The notes under the pieces were generated by a model. It had not been told where the DNA came from and did no database searches. It saw only the letters and a list, made by a program, of their open reading frames with translations. A stretch of DNA of 64,000 nt from Trichopria drosophilae (Eukaryota > Arthropoda > Insecta > Hymenoptera > Diapriidae). The number at the start of each line of letters is the position of its first letter. Position 1 is the first letter of the stretch. A program made the position numbers and the translations under genes. This document shows, piece by piece, positions 1 to 14,600 of this stretch. The stretch is from positions 157,876,501-157,940,500 of the forward strand of contig CM059582.1 of assembly GCA_030407085.1 (NCBI GenBank). Direction: 5' to 3'.

Positions 1-660
1 GATATATTTGCCGCGATCAAATTACGTCCAGAGAATCAAAAATCAGTTTTGAAAATGTAATGCACATCAAAAAACATCACTAGAATTATTACACTATCTT
101 ATTTTCTTTTATTTCGTCGATGTGATAGAATATTTCACCTGCGCGTATAGGCGCATCTAAATTGTTAATCCACAATAAGTGTGTACAATTTACAACACCT
201 ATTGTAATACTTTCAATGTATGTTTTGAGATTTGTAATACACATTATATATCTTAGCATTCTCCTCCGGATCAGGTTCAAAACTTTATATTCTTATGCAG
301 AGTCCACGTCTGTAATATAATTCTGTCACGTTTCTTACTACCCAGTCGATCATAAATAAATAAGAATTGATACCAAGAGTCGAAAGAAAAACCTTCATCT
401 TGTAGATATATGTCCACTAGAAATAATAGCACTAAAATACAAAGATAATAAAAGAACGATCTGCACGAAAGCTTTAAAAAAGAATGTATCTTAAAACTAT
501 CTATAAGTTCAATTTTCTAATTTTTTGCGTTGGCAAATATTTTTAAAGTTTACACCCATTCTATCTTTTTTTCTATTTTTGTGTATGATTCGTTAAACCA
601 TTTAGACAAAAAATTACACTTTTATTTTAAATCGTTATATCAACTAGTCTTTATTTTTTT
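1..660. other. AT-rich DNA, nothing supportable
   Basis: AT-rich stretch with only short chance frames on both strands. I see no splice-flanked coding segment, RNA gene or clear repeat. Confidence 0.6.
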
Positions 661-670
661 TCAATTTTCG

Positions 671-750
671 AGCAGGAAGTGTAACCGATTGATTACGAGC
701 GTTGGCTGGGAGTGAGACCAACGGGTTCAAATTTCGACCAGAGAGGAACG
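671..750 (+). repeat. possible tRNA-derived SINE head (degenerate)
   Basis: The stretch contains a B-box-like GGGTTCAAATTTCGACC just after GTTGG...CCAAC, which can pair as an anticodon-like stem, with a weak A-box-like segment upstream. A T-rich tail (TTTGTATTTATTTATTC) follows. This order (A box, stem, B box, simple tail) is what tRNA-derived SINEs show. The pairing is too poor for a functional tRNA. Weak call; it could be chance. Confidence 0.22.
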
Positions 751-3700
751 ATTTTGTATTTATTTATTCATGAACCGAAATGTTTGTTAAAAATGCAGTT
801 CTGAAGATATCATATAAGTAAAAGAAACGTAAATCGAAATGTATTTAATCGTTGTTCAAAAACCCTATTAACAATCCTGATCAACGTAAGTGCGAACGAC
901 AGTATTAATATTTATTTACAGAAAAACATAATTCATTCTTTAATGTATGAGATTTTTCATAGGGTTGTAAATTTTCCCATTGTCGGCCTTGAACAGTCTC
1001 AAAATCTTGACTTAATTTAAATCACTTCTTACTTTTTCCCTTACTTGGTCCAAACCTGCAATTTTTTGGTATGCACTATTCGAAATGTTATTAAAATGCA
1101 CGTTCGAAATAATAGGTATTCAATTTAATTCTCATTTAACTCTCGAGGAAGTTATGTACTTTACCAAAAAAGAGAAAAAAACGAACTAATTTTGCTACTT
1201 TCCATTTTGACACTAAAGAATTCGCATTAAAACACGACTGGGACTAACATGTATACAACTGAGTATCGAGTAAATCTCAACCGTTATTTTAGGATTAATG
1301 GATTTCATATAGGTAAACATTTGGTTTTCATTCTGGAAAAAAGTCTTCCCGGATATTAGATATTTACCCATACAATATAATTATGATTGGCAAACATATC
1401 GCATACTTTATCGCATAGCATTGAACATATAATCAAAGCGAACCTTTTTTCTATTCCTATGTACCTGTTGAACTTTTACTCCAATGATTTAGCAGATAAA
1501 TTAAGAGCAGATTATAAAAAACTCTTTTTTATAACGAACAATTTTTATGGCCTCCAAAGTAGATGGCGGCGATTACATTTATCAATCAAAATCATACAAA
1601 TAATTTATGTCATGTCTAAAGGAATTAACTGGACTTGTAATAAGTACCAAATGATTTTTGAGCTGAAAAGACAATCTAGAGATAGAGATCACTTCAAATA
1701 GTAAATTTTGACCCAGGTACTATTAGAATCTAATTTCTCATTAGTATTTTTTAGTTTCGAGGGCAAAGAAATTTACCTGGCATTTACATTTACTCTCTAT
1801 TTTAGGCACAAAAGGTAAAGTCGACTTTGTGGATATTTGAGTGTAATCATTAACAATACATTCTCCGATAGCGCGCTCTCGTATTGGATTATGTACATAA
1901 TATAAATTTTTCACTGAAAGTTAAGAGTAAAAATTGATTATTGAATCGGTAGTTTTATTCTAGTATGTCATACTGATATTTGCAAGACAAAAATAGTAGC
2001 ACTGAAAAATATCTAATTGTTGTTTCCGTGTTAATAGCGTAGCCTGGCAATCTATTTTCACATTGCGTATCCAAACAGCTTTTGCGACATTTTATTTACG
2101 GTTATTCGCAAAATTGCTAGACTGCTCCCGATAACTGAGAAAAAACGGCACACACGAGCATAACGTCCTGCAATAAATATTTAGCGAAGTTGAAATCGGA
2201 TATTTTTATTCAGTTCACTAACTTGGTCGAATAAAAAGCTTCTAGATCAATTATTCCATGAAACGAAATGGCGATATGCAACTGTCATTTTGTCGCATAT
2301 CGACCCAATCGCACGAATTTTTGTGTCGTGCGAAATGTAAAAAATTATCACATGAAGAATTGAATAAATCTCGACATCATGTGAGTATATTGAGGGGAAT
2401 AATAATTTTATAAATAAATTAGTTTGTAATGGTAATTTAAACAGTGGAATTGTTATTCAAATTCGCATATTTTATATTCTTATAATTTTCGATCGGGAAT
2501 ATATTCTCGAGAAGGAGATTGTATAACAACAAAAAATAAATACATTTTTTTAATTTACGCGAAAGATTTCTGTGAGCTATATAAGCTTGTTAATATTATA
2601 TTATAGAATTTTTGTATACATATTCATATTTTGTTTATTATACAATATATTATAAGCTTTTTGTTTTCTTAATCTTACTTTAATTAGATCCAAATTGATA
2701 ATTATACAAATTAAGTCTCATATTTTTGTAATATCTGCAACCATCGTAATAAAAAGAAAGATATATACTATTCATTATTTTTAATTAACTATTTAATTTT
2801 AAATATTCAAATTCATAATCAATCGTTTATTAGAGTTGATATTTAATTTGCTGCAGCGTAGTTTACAACTTTATTGGAATAGGCAGAAAACCCCCAGTAG
2901 CAAATTACATCAGCCTTCGTAAAAATACGTTACGTCCATATAGAATGCAGTTTTTAAAACTTTCCACGTATATCGTAACATACGTTACACAAATAACAAA
3001 TTTGTGTACACGTTGTTGCTTACTCTGAAATTTTCAAACTATTCTTCCTTGCGGGGAGAAATAATGGGTTTTCTGATCAATCATCTACTTTCTATACTGT
3101 TACTTCTTTTGAAACCTCTATATTTGACCAGTAACTTCAAATCTTTAGTGAATTATAATACATAAATAAAATACCATAAGACACGTTTTGTTAAAAAAGC
3201 TAGTGATATTTTTAATGCAGAATCGACATCAGGTGCGGATGGTTCATTTTTCGCACTTTTATTATCGAATTATTATAACCACGTTTTTGGTTATGGCACG
3301 TGGAAAACTTTCCGTAATATAAAAAGATCAATGTAAAAAATTGTTTTCTTTGATTTTGCAGTTTTTGTGTTTCAAATCATAATATCTCGAATAGATCATA
3401 TATGTCGAGATGTTTTGTTTCGAACTATTTTGTGTAGAATGCATGCACATTTCCTTTTTATTTTTAAGTCATTAATTCGTATGTTATGCAGTAATAACTA
3501 AAGGGTGTTACATGCATCGCAGTTTATTGTTTGATATGCTTATAAATGCAGTCTCGTTTTGATTTCTGACCTTAAAAATGTACAAAAATAATTATGTTCA
3601 TTTTTAGCTTCTACAAAATATTAATAGCCGCATTTTCTGAATTGTTTTTTAAGACTAGACGATCCTAGCTGGAAATTCGATTATAAAATCTAATATTGAA

Positions 3701-6480
3701 ACCGATACTAAAAGAAAAGTGAACATAAATCATTACGCTGACAGATCAATTTTATTAATACTTAATTTTTTGTTTGTTATTGCCTACAACGATATTTTGT
3801 TAATCCTGAATTCTCATTTCAGTTACATAGAATGCATTTTTCTATTCGTTAAATCCACGGCACTGGTAACAGTGTGTGCATTGAATTATTTTTATAAGTA
3901 CAAATAAACTCTTTTCTCTTTGTCCAGAGTTTCTCATACAAAAATTATGAAATAAATGAGCTTAAACGAAACTGTTTTCACTAATTTTCGAAATTAGAGC
4001 GTTTTGTATGTACGCCTCCGATTTTCACATACTTTTCCAGTACACGCTTTATTATTTCACAGCGTACCTGTACAAATTATAATTTACATTGGAAAATGCA
4101 TTGATCAATAGCGTCGAATATCTGTGATGTTTTTCATAATAATTTGCCCTAGCAGTGATTTCTCTATCCATATAAACTACAAACTGCGAAGGGAAATGCA
4201 TTAAATATTCGCGGTTCAAAGTAAAACATTTTTAATTGAATTGTTATACAAAATTAGGATAAATTCATTTCAACTTTTCCTTTTCAAAGTTATATTCATG
4301 TGCAATAAAATAGAAAAAATTATTGAAAGACATTTCATTTTAATTCTGCAGTTAAAAAAAATCTGCAACCAATAAATGTCAGTATTGTCAGTTCCGCATA
4401 AGAAATCTAAATTTTTAAATAAATTTCGTTTCAATGAGTTAAGGTCCACATTATATACTGTAATAAATATATTTCTAGAGCATTCATAAAATGAAATGAA
4501 ATGTTCATTAGATTGAATCCAAATGTTTACTAAAGTTAATGAATATTATGGATGCCGAGTTTGTGATGCATCCAATTCCATGTGTAGAGTGCAGAGTTAT
4601 ATCGATATTTGGCATTGAATATTTAGTTAAAAGTAATTGACCTACTTTTAGCAGTTTGCTACCTAGAAGATTTTGATCGAGAATTAAATTTGCGATAAAC
4701 GATGTCACTAAGATATCATAGAATCGAACGTGAACCATTTTCAAGTTGTTGCCAGGAAGTTGCTCGACATTTTATGTGCCTATATTCCTATACCAATATG
4801 AAAATTCTATCATTTTCATTTCCAGAATATCGTTTTGTTTTTAAAATAAGAAAGTAATGTTTCAATGAATCCCAAAAGCTGGACCGCTCAAACCGTCGAG
4901 CGGAAATCCCTTATTTTTACGATTCGCAGGTGGATTTCTTTGATCGTTAATCTTGAAAGAGAAACGTCGGCCAAGAATTCGCTCGTTTATCGTAGTCCAA
5001 TCGGCGACTTATGAGCTTGCAATCTGACAAGAAGACAACCTGAACTTTAGAATGTTGCTAGGAGGGGCCTTTTATACATTAAATAGAAACATGAAATTAT
5101 ATAATAATTTACGATAAAAAACATGCACAGAGTAGAATTTTGAAAAATATCAGATCTGAGAAACAAAATTTGGAATTCCGTTCTCAAAGTGTATATATCC
5201 CAGCTTTAACGTTGCCGTAAAAATAATGAAAAAAGAAAGAATAGACTAAAGGATATCCTGAAAAAATGACACAAAAAGACGTATGTCTTAGGAAACAATT
5301 AATTGATAGCTCATTGAAAAATTAATTTAATTCGAAAAATCAAAACAAAAAATGATAATATAATCAAAACATTAAATTCCGCAGTTTGCTCTTCTTCGAA
5401 AGGGGTATTGATGCAATGGAATTCAGATGCAGCACTAAAATGACAATGCACGTGTGTATTTTTTGTAAAGGTAGAAATAAAAAAAGATAGAATGCAATAA
5501 TATCGAAAAAATAAAAAATACTGAACAAGAAAAACACATATTTGGCCAGGGGAAATTACAAAGAAATTACAGATTTTGTTATGACGTAAAAAAATAAAAA
5601 GATAGAGAATTCTATTAATTGAACCCAACCCATTTTTGCACATACAATTCAATTTATCGAATATCTACTGACCCAATAATCGCTTAATAAATATTCGTTT
5701 ATTGGATCGAAAGAGTTCGAATTTAAGAATAAATTTAATACGGATAGTTAGAAAATATAATTAATTTCGATAAATTCTATTTTAATATTTCTCTGTGAAT
5801 CTCGAAACATTTTATCGCTATTATACGGTGTTATGTATATTTTGTTGTTTTAATAAAATTTTCCGTTTGAATTCGACTATTTTCCTGTTCCTGTATAGAT
5901 TTTAGTAATATATAAAATAGGAAATATGGAAAAGTAAGTAAACGTGGTTTTTTATTAGTGCCAGAAAAATTGATTTCATACATATACTGGTTTTCAGCCA
6001 GGGAAGTAATTAAACCTGCAATCTTGTTTAAACAAATATTTTATTGATTACGCACACAGAAATGCTAAAAAAATAATATTCGTCTCAAAATAACCACAGA
6101 AAGTGAATTTTTACTCCTCACTTTGGTTGCACTTTGTATTGTTAATTAAGAACAAAATAACTTCTGCAGCAATTTCACATACTAGTAGTAGAAAATAAGA
6201 GTGCCACTTGCCTGTCCAAAATGTTGTTAATATTTAAAAAATAAATATATAAGAGGTGTTTTTTCATCTGGACATGTTCGGTTCCATTAATTAATTGTTT
6301 GGTCCTCGTTTGTCACCGGATTTGGTGCTCATTGTGTATATTTATTCTAACATCGCTTATACATTTAAATATTCAGGTTTAATGTAACGGCAAAAAACAT
6401 CATGCAATATTAATTTAATTTAAAAAATAAAGCATAGAGAATGAAATACTTATTCAAATCTGGTTATTAACATTACCGTT
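751..6480. other. AT-rich intergenic or intronic DNA
   Basis: Long AT-rich stretch. The longest frames, 104 codons at 1387-1701 (+) and 113 codons at 5311-5652 (-), are rich in I, F, Y, K and N, as expected from random AT-rich sequence. Neither shows a family motif or a convincing splice context. I do not call a gene here. Confidence 0.6.
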
Positions 6481-6533
6481 TTTATTTTACGAGTAACAAA
6501 GTTGTATTCCCGCAGTTTAAGCGCAAAAGTAAA

Positions 6534-6664
6534 TTTTGATCTCTATAATGTAGGAGTAAAATAATAGTACATTATGAGCCAAGGGCGCAATTATCCATCT
6601 TTCACCCGTCGAAGATATATAGAGTAATGTACTATTATTTTGCTGCTACATTATAGAGATAAAA
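6534..6664. repeat. inverted repeat, arms about 40 bp (MITE-like)
   Basis: The left arm starting near 6534 (core CTCTATAATGTAGGAG, then TAAAATAATAGTACATTA) is repeated inverted in the right arm ending near 6664. The arms differ at only a few positions and are separated by about 45 bases. The RNA or single strand would fold into a long hairpin. No coding frame lies inside. This fits a small non-autonomous DNA transposon or foldback repeat. The outer limits are uncertain because similar sequence continues to about 6990. Confidence 0.7.
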
Positions 6665-6679
6665 ATGTAATTTTGGGAG

Positions 6680-6990
6680 TGAGGGTAACAATCACACTCG
6701 TCGGAGATCGATATTTCGCCCGTGACCAATAATGTATTTTTTGATCCTATGGTCGCAGGACGCGATAATTCGTGGCCGAAGGTTTCGCCCTAGGCCGAGA
6801 AATTGACTTTTGCGGCCGGATGTTCAAAAATATATTTGTAAGAAAATAAGTTTCTCGTACTCTGAACCGTAAATACTATTTTACGCCCTATATTGCGGGA
6901 GCAAATCGTCGGCTAATACCTATTTTGCCATTTAGTTGCACAATTTACTATTATTTTGTACTAATAGAGTGCGTTTTACGCTTTACTTTC
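6680..6990. repeat. less AT-rich repeat segment with third copy of the arm word
   Basis: This segment is richer in GC than its surroundings (GGCCGAAGG, CCCTAGGCCGAG, GCGGCCGG). Near 6940-6970 it holds a third, diverged copy of the 6541/6621 arm word (ATTTACTATTATTTTGTACTAATAGAG). It may be the remainder of the same element as the inverted repeat. No reading frame of note is present. Confidence 0.4.
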
Positions 6991-6999
6991 TCTAATTTT

Positions 7000-8060
7000 T
7001 TAAATTAATTTTAAAGAGAATCAACTGAATTTTATCCAACATGTTTGAAAATAATATTTATGAATCGCGCATGTTTATTTTTTACTTAAAAAAATCAAAT
7101 ATTTCGGGCATGCTTTTAATAAAATAATGAAAAATAGTTGGTAGATAATTACGAAAATTGATTCATATAGAATACATCTAATATCACCTACCGGAACAGA
7201 TGATCTGATGATATTTTTTTTTTCATTACAATTATTGCGACAAGCGTCATTTAAATTATTTTACTTATATTTCCGGTAGAGTGTGATCACAAATTGATGG
7301 ACATTTGAATCTTCTAATAACAACATCTTCATTGTGAAAAAAATTGTAGTTACAATGACCAGATTCTACCCATAAGAACCCGAGAGTTTTCCTCTAACTT
7401 CATATATTAATATCTACTCTATTAAATGGTGACCGGTTCTAAAAAATGTTTTCATGAGCTTTAAAATATTTAGTTTCATTTTTAATAAATCCTAACATAT
7501 TAAAAATGTACTAAGTGGTCAGTGATAAAAAAGGTCAGTAATTAAATCATCAAAAGTAGCTTCGAGTTGAACATATTTCTATATTTTTGTAAAAATTTAA
7601 TTATTGGAATTATAAATTGAAATTTTAGTGTTTAACAAAGCTCATTTATGTGTACGTACATATATTTCAATTAAGTACATAAATCATAACCTATTTTGCG
7701 TCTTATTCTGCAAAACCGTTTTTATTTCTTTACGTCTTTACTTATGAGGGAGAATAAACTTCATACGAATATAAGAAAATCCATACGTATTTTATTACCT
7801 TTTAAATGTCGTATACATTCAATATAATAACTCCATTTTAGGTGAATAAACGCGAAGGATCGAAAACCGAAACTATAAATGATGTTTCAATTTCTGACAG
7901 AAAATATGCTGGAATATATAAACCGAAAACCCGAGAAAAATGAATGCAGTGAAAATACATTGCAAGGAACAATGTGATCGTCACGCATACGAGATAATGG
8001 AAATGTAATGGCATACAACAAATGGGAAAGCAGAAAATTGTAATACGACTATTATCTTTT
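7000..8060. other. AT-rich DNA, nothing supportable
   Basis: AT-rich sequence with no supportable gene, RNA or repeat. Confidence 0.6.
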
Positions 8061-8079
8061 CAACGAAGGGAAAAAAATA

Positions 8080-8620
8080 TCAAGCGTTCAGTCTCGCAAA
8101 GACGACGGAAAGGTCTTTTCCTTTTCCGTACTGGTTTCCAGAAAAAAATGGAAGTCGTACATCTAAGTGGTCCGTTTTGCAAAGTACGTCGCGATCTTTG
8201 AGTTCAGATAAACGTAAACGATTCGCAATGCTTATTTCTGAGTTCGTCGAACCGAAATCACCTTTTGGACGTTTGGAACGCAAATACGTATACGCTCGGG
8301 GCGCGGAAAAGAAACAGTTTACTTTAGAATGTTGAGTGTTTTTTTTTTTTTGCGTTCCTTTCTTTTCCTGTTCTTTTCTGCCTCTTTCATGTCTCCGCGG
8401 CATATTCGCTCAAATCGGTTCTGCCCTGGTAGGATAGGTAGTAGATTCAAGGAAATGCGAAACCATTTTAGTTTACGAGAGGCATATTCACATTTCTGTG
8501 AGAATCTCAAAGTGAAATTCGAAATCCGCGCGAAGATCTCGTTTCCGTGAGCCGAGCCGTCAAAGCTACCGGAAATACGATAAGGGGCATTATCGATTCT
8601 TCTGGAGGATGTATAACCAC
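8080..8620. other. GC/CpG-rich patch, function unknown
   Basis: Base composition rises sharply against the flanks, with many CG dinucleotides and a poly-T run of 12 or more near 8340. A 107-codon minus frame (8080-8403) is very basic and lysine-rich, but overlapping frames of 63 and 73 codons compete with it on both strands. The open frames are more likely a by-product of the raised GC than a gene. It could be a conserved regulatory element or an old exon; I cannot tell which. Confidence 0.35.
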
Positions 8621-8639
8621 TGTGGAAAGTGAATTCTAG

Positions 8640-11600
8640 GTTCTGACTTCTCTCGAAATGTACGTTTGTAGGGGCACGAAGTTACTTTGATTAATCCACT
8701 TTGCCTCCTATACAGTGTTACTTCTTTCCTGTTTATGTCGGCTCGAATATTCTACCGATTGTCGAAACAATATTGATACTCTTGAATGATATATAGCTCG
8801 AATAATTGATAGAAAGGAGTTGGAAAAATGTGACATTGTTTGAAATTGTAGATTGGAAAATATAAATGGATATTTCTGAGTAGCCTGAAATGTCCATCGG
8901 ACGGTTTTTATGACTATCGTGTTATTTTTAAGGTCATATTTTGCAAGAAAATGTACTGCGACAAGTAATATTCACTATAAAATAAGGAATTTATGGATGT
9001 CAGAATCGAAAATATTTAACACCTACTTGTTTTAATAAGTGTCTATACTTAGAAATCTTAGACGAGATGCGTCTAAAAATATATGACATTATCGATGTTT
9101 ACTGAAAATAAAGAAGATGGTTGCATTTTAATGCAGGCTTTTTCTGAACAATATAAATTAGGAATGGCCTTTAACCTACAAAATGGTACTCAATAGCACT
9201 AGTCGACCTAAAATGCTACAGATATGAAATGAGCTAGTCTTTATCAATTTGAAATGGTGGAATCCTAATCCTATATTCAACATTTTTTATTGGCTCCATA
9301 TACTATGGGGTTAAATTTACATTAAACGGCATTTTCTCCGATGTTTGAGGAATTCAATAATAGCTTAAAATAAAGATTGTAATAAAGAAAAGTTATAATA
9401 TGACCTTGTAATAAAATATAACCTTAAATGCTTGTTTTTACACTCGAAATATAATCCTACCCGAACTGCCTATTAGAACTGGGTACTTTTGACCCGGTGT
9501 CGATCAAAGTTTAGCGAGCAGGTTACGATCAGAATTCGGACGTTACAGGAATAAAGACGCATTTTTATTTGATACAAATGTTTTAAAATACATTTGTGAG
9601 GTTACAAATTGCGATTACGATGTGGAAATTAAGGTTCAATGGGCAATAGCTGTCTTAATTGTTGTCAAGTACGGTTAATGTACAGTTTATTTTTTTAAAT
9701 ATAAGTACCTAATATATTATTACCATATAATATATTATTACATCTATGTATACATAAACAATTGCATCATATCAAAATACATTGTTGTACTTGTATCATG
9801 TGAATACAAACCGCAATCAGCAGCGGGACAATAGTAAGCAGTAGTAACAGACAGTTCGGGCAGGACGAAATTCGCATAAAGATACAAATAAGCATTTAAG
9901 GCAATATTTTTTCACTGGTCAAACTTTAATTTATCTTCAAGAAATAAAAGTTATAAACTTTACTTTAAGCTACCATTTAAGCTTTTATCTTGTTTCTGTT
10001 GAAAGATATTTCTCCAATATTTGAGAAATGACGTCTTTCGCAACAACCCTAAAAATTAAGAATTAACAATAAATGTTCAAAATCAGTATCAAATCAATAA
10101 ATATTATATAATTTCACTTCTGTAATATTAAATTGCTTCAATTTCATTGACCCGTATATTATGCCCTCAACATAATGCCACGAATAATAAACAGCTGTTA
10201 ATTTTCTACTTTTTCCCAATGTTTCAGACATTATGTTGGATTATTCGTCGGAGCATAATTAGCAAAAGTAAAATTTCGTAAAATATAATGGGGCGTTTGG
10301 AACCCCCTTTCATTACTTAAAAATTAAGATAAAGGTAGGTCTTTTATTTGTAAAGATACTGATAAACTTTAGTCATATGGTAAATTAATAATAAATAATG
10401 CAATAAAACAAAACAGGCGTCATACGTGAACCTAGATCTGTGCTGTTATGTCCATCGGTGGTATCACTACCATGTCGAGGATGAGAATGATGAGAGCTAA
10501 CCCCTAATGTAAAATGCGAATGTTTTATCATCTGAGAAAGTTTAAAAAAACGCCTTTAAAGCGACGGATTATACAAAGGAAAATTCAGTAATTTCAGTAG
10601 TAATAGGCCGCACTGTGTGTTGTTCGCAGAAGGTGCAGACTGTTACTAGTTAGATTCCAGCATTTGTCTGTCTATAATCTGCGACTTTGACAAAGATTTT
10701 TTAAACTTTCCAAGATGATAAAACAAACAACTTTTCCATTAGGTGTTGGTTCTCATCATACTCTACGCGAATTTGTCGGTTTTGGAGGTTCTATCTGGAG
10801 GGCGGAAATCACCCATACTCGTGAGCATCCTTCTTTAACGTATTTTCATTAAACAATTAATAATATAAATCAGGCACGATCAGTTGCAAAATATGATGGG
10901 GTTGAATAAATATTTTTTATATTGAAAAAGAAAAATTATTTGCAGGGCATATAGGATCATATGAGTATCTTAAAGAAGACACTTATGAATAAACATCAAA
11001 TAATATCTATGCAGGATGCTTTTATGACGTTACCTGTTTTTCTTATCCCTGCATCATCTATGAGGCAGTATATTTTCACTCTTAAGTTTCGTGTCACTGC
11101 GAAGCGTAGGGGCAATACTAAAATATAATTCTTGAAAGAATGTCTAATTTAGCGTTTTTGTTTTTTGAATAAAGGTGAAATTAAGTCTTAGACTCCTTCA
11201 ATACATGACAGTACATCCTTTATAAAGATAACTGGTATTTAATCAATTTTAATTTGATAATGCAGCGAAGAATGAATTTCACGTCAATAATATTAATGGA
11301 ACAATTTTTCAATCAATGAGCAAATTATAAGAGTGATTTCCTATGGATAAATCTAGAACCCTGCTTGTTGAACATAAACATTATAAATAGCAGCATCATA
11401 TGTGTACGTTCAAGGTATTATTGAGTGAATGAGTCACAAATATATCAAAAGGCATTGTTTTTTTTCCCGGAACGTATGATGCCATATGAATGAAGTATTT
11501 TAATATTTAAAAAAAATAAATCAAATAGCTGATTTAATGTCCTTATTTTAAATAAGGTTTTCAATTAAAAATGAAGTTTGACCAAGCTAACACCAGAAAT

Positions 11601-14600
11601 GTTAAACATGCTTAAACTAAAACTAATAAATTATACATCAAAAGTTATAGAGACGAATAAAATTGTTATGGAATATCGGGCTCTAAAATTTGATACTTTG
11701 AAAAGTGATATATTCGAAAATACCACTAATATAGAAAGGTTTCAAGGATCAATTCCATAAACCAAGAGTTTTGCTGAACTCTAATAAATAATATATACTA
11801 TTCTTGTATTCCAAGTTCATTAAGTATACAGACATTTTGTTACAAATTTAATATTATTATAAACATTTTGAATGTAACAGTATTCAACAATAAATATTTC
11901 ACCTGTTCTTTTTTGTAAATAAAACACTGGCAGGTGTCAGACCTTTGTCATGCATGACATTCACGAGCTTCAAAAACAAATATAACCAAACGTTTACGTC
12001 GAGTACTGTTCTTTTCAATAAATAGCTATAGGCTACAGAAAGAAAATTGTTATCGCGAATTTAAAAGTTATTTTAGTATAATGGGCGGTTAGTTCAACAT
12101 GCTTACTGGCTATTTTAGTATATAAAGGAATTAATAGATGAGACATGGCAGCTCAAAATGGAGCTTAAAGGTACTTTATGTATACTATGAAGAAAATATA
12201 ACTTTTTTACGGAAAATGGTCCCGCCACTTTGCGACTATTCTACTCCATGAAAAAAATCGTCTGTTTCCTTTTCGTAATATGTAATTTATATTAAACACG
12301 TCAAGGGAATAAGTTTTTCAACATTTGGACTGATCATCATTCAAAATTTTGTAATCAAAATTATAAAAAGTACAATCGTGTTTTATAGTTGTTACATAAA
12401 ACACGTATTTTTACAGTAAGCAAAAGACTCTTCCTGATAAAATATTATCAATTCTCTATACTACTGAAATGTCACATTAGAGTAAAAAATAAACTTAATA
12501 ACTGCAATAACAGATGAAGTTGTCGTGCATAATAAGTTTATAACGGATATTTATGTCAATGATATTAATTACAGTTTACGCAAAATTCATAAATTATAAA
12601 GTTAAACAAAGATAATACGAACGCGTGTGGCTGGAAGTAGTTAATATTTTGATTATTCGTTAAAATATATAACTCGTGGCAGAATGGTGACGGGAAATTA
12701 TATTTCACATTTCTCATTAAATGAATGTTGATGGCGAAGAGCGAGCAAATTTATTCGATTCTGGGTAATACCGTCGCTTCTATAGAAATACATAGTGATT
12801 ACCTAATGGCAACTTTGTGTTACAATCCAGGGATCAAAGTCATGCTCGATTATGAACAAAACAGACTTTGTTAGATGAAATTTAAATCATGATTGAGAAT
12901 TATCTATTAATTACACTCTAGGGTATACGAAATAACGAGCAGTTAGAGTAACATTAGTGCTGATCGTGAATTCTTAATTTAAAATGATAATCGAATCGAA
13001 TTTTTAAATCATTAGTGGGGACAGCACATTACGTAAACAGTGAGACAAAGTATGCTCTAACGAGTGGTTGGCTTATTAGAAGAACAAAACGATTGAAATA
13101 AGATCAGTAACCAGCGATTGTTCTGCCGTTTATAAACGGTTAGAAGTATCATTTAATTTCATTAGTCATTAATATTTCAGGACACTTAATTATAGAAAAT
13201 TTTTGTATATACAAATGTTTATTTTGTAATTAAAGTGGTTTTAATGTACATAATATTTAATGAGTTTTTTAGTAATATGTCTTTATAAGTAAACGTTTTG
13301 GTAATAGAACTGTGTATATATAAAGTGAAGATATCAGAGACGCGGTCGGTATTGTGTAGCCACCTGATTCAGTTGACAAATTTGAAAAGCGTTCGAATCG
13401 GATGGTAGATTGGCCAAACTCGTGTACTGCCTAATATATCTCTTAGAATTGACCATTTCACTTATGACAATCCAACCGAAGTTGAAGGGATTACTAGTTA
13501 CATTTTAAACACACCAATGCATATCATTAAACGTTTTATAAAAATATACGCAACAAGTAACTACTATTTATTAAAATATTCCTGTACCAGTACTACGATA
13601 CAATGATAGTTTGAACGAGTAAAGATAAGCTCCTGTGAAATTCCGGGCTTCGGCTTCCGGAAGGATGCATTAGTAAAGTTATCTCTGGCCCCAGATTGAC
13701 CAGTAACTTTCCCAAGCATATAGAAACATTTATCTATTAAAAATGAATAAAATTTTGTCAGCGTTCAGTTTTCTTTGTTATTAATATATGTTCTGCATAT
13801 TTTAAAATTTGGCTGCTGAAGAAAGCTGATCAATGAATCAAGCATTGATTATGTCTACTAAAAGCAATTAATTCTTTCACTGGGAGGACGCTGAAGGGCG
13901 AATAAAACGCAAATTGTTTATCGGAAAATGATTGTTTTTTTATTAATCTTTCTGAATACGTCATTTGTTAAAGCATATTCCCAACGCATTTTTTATTTAA
14001 ATGATGTAATTAATGAAATTTATAAAAAGATATCGTGAATTATTATCTAGCGAATCAAACTTCGATAAATATGCGAGTGATCTCAAGGAAGGTACAATAA
14101 TGAACACTATAATTCACATTACTTACTGTGAATAATTTTTCGTTACAATAGAAGAACTAATAAAATGAATGTGTGTATTTATTAGAATGCCTCTATCGGA
14201 CAATATTTTTGGAAATAATAATATCGATACGTATATGCTAATTACTACCTTATTAGCGTGATAGGGGCATTGATTGAATTTATTTTCGATGACTGGCTTT
14301 TTTTTTACTGGATGATTGATTATTGCACTCTCTACGTAGGTAGTGTTTAATATACAGATGGTCATTATGCGGCGATGATGACGTTGTTTAGTTTCTGCGT
14401 CAATCATTCTCTAAAAATGTAAAAAGGAAAAAGGATATTTTATGATGGTAGCTATGAAAAGTTCGTCGGTTATTTATATTTCACTTACGTATATGTGAAA
14501 TAATTTTAATAATTTACGCAGGACTTCTATTTTTGTATTTTCTTTTTATAGACGAAATGGTTTATTTGCAATGTTGGCAATTTTGCAAAGATATTTATTA

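Noticed and set aside
1387..1701. 104-codon plus frame
   Set aside because: Begins at TTG, composition typical of random AT-rich translation, no motif, no splice context.
5311..5652. 113-codon minus frame rich in F, I and C
   Set aside because: Low-complexity AT-driven residues and no recognisable domain or signal.
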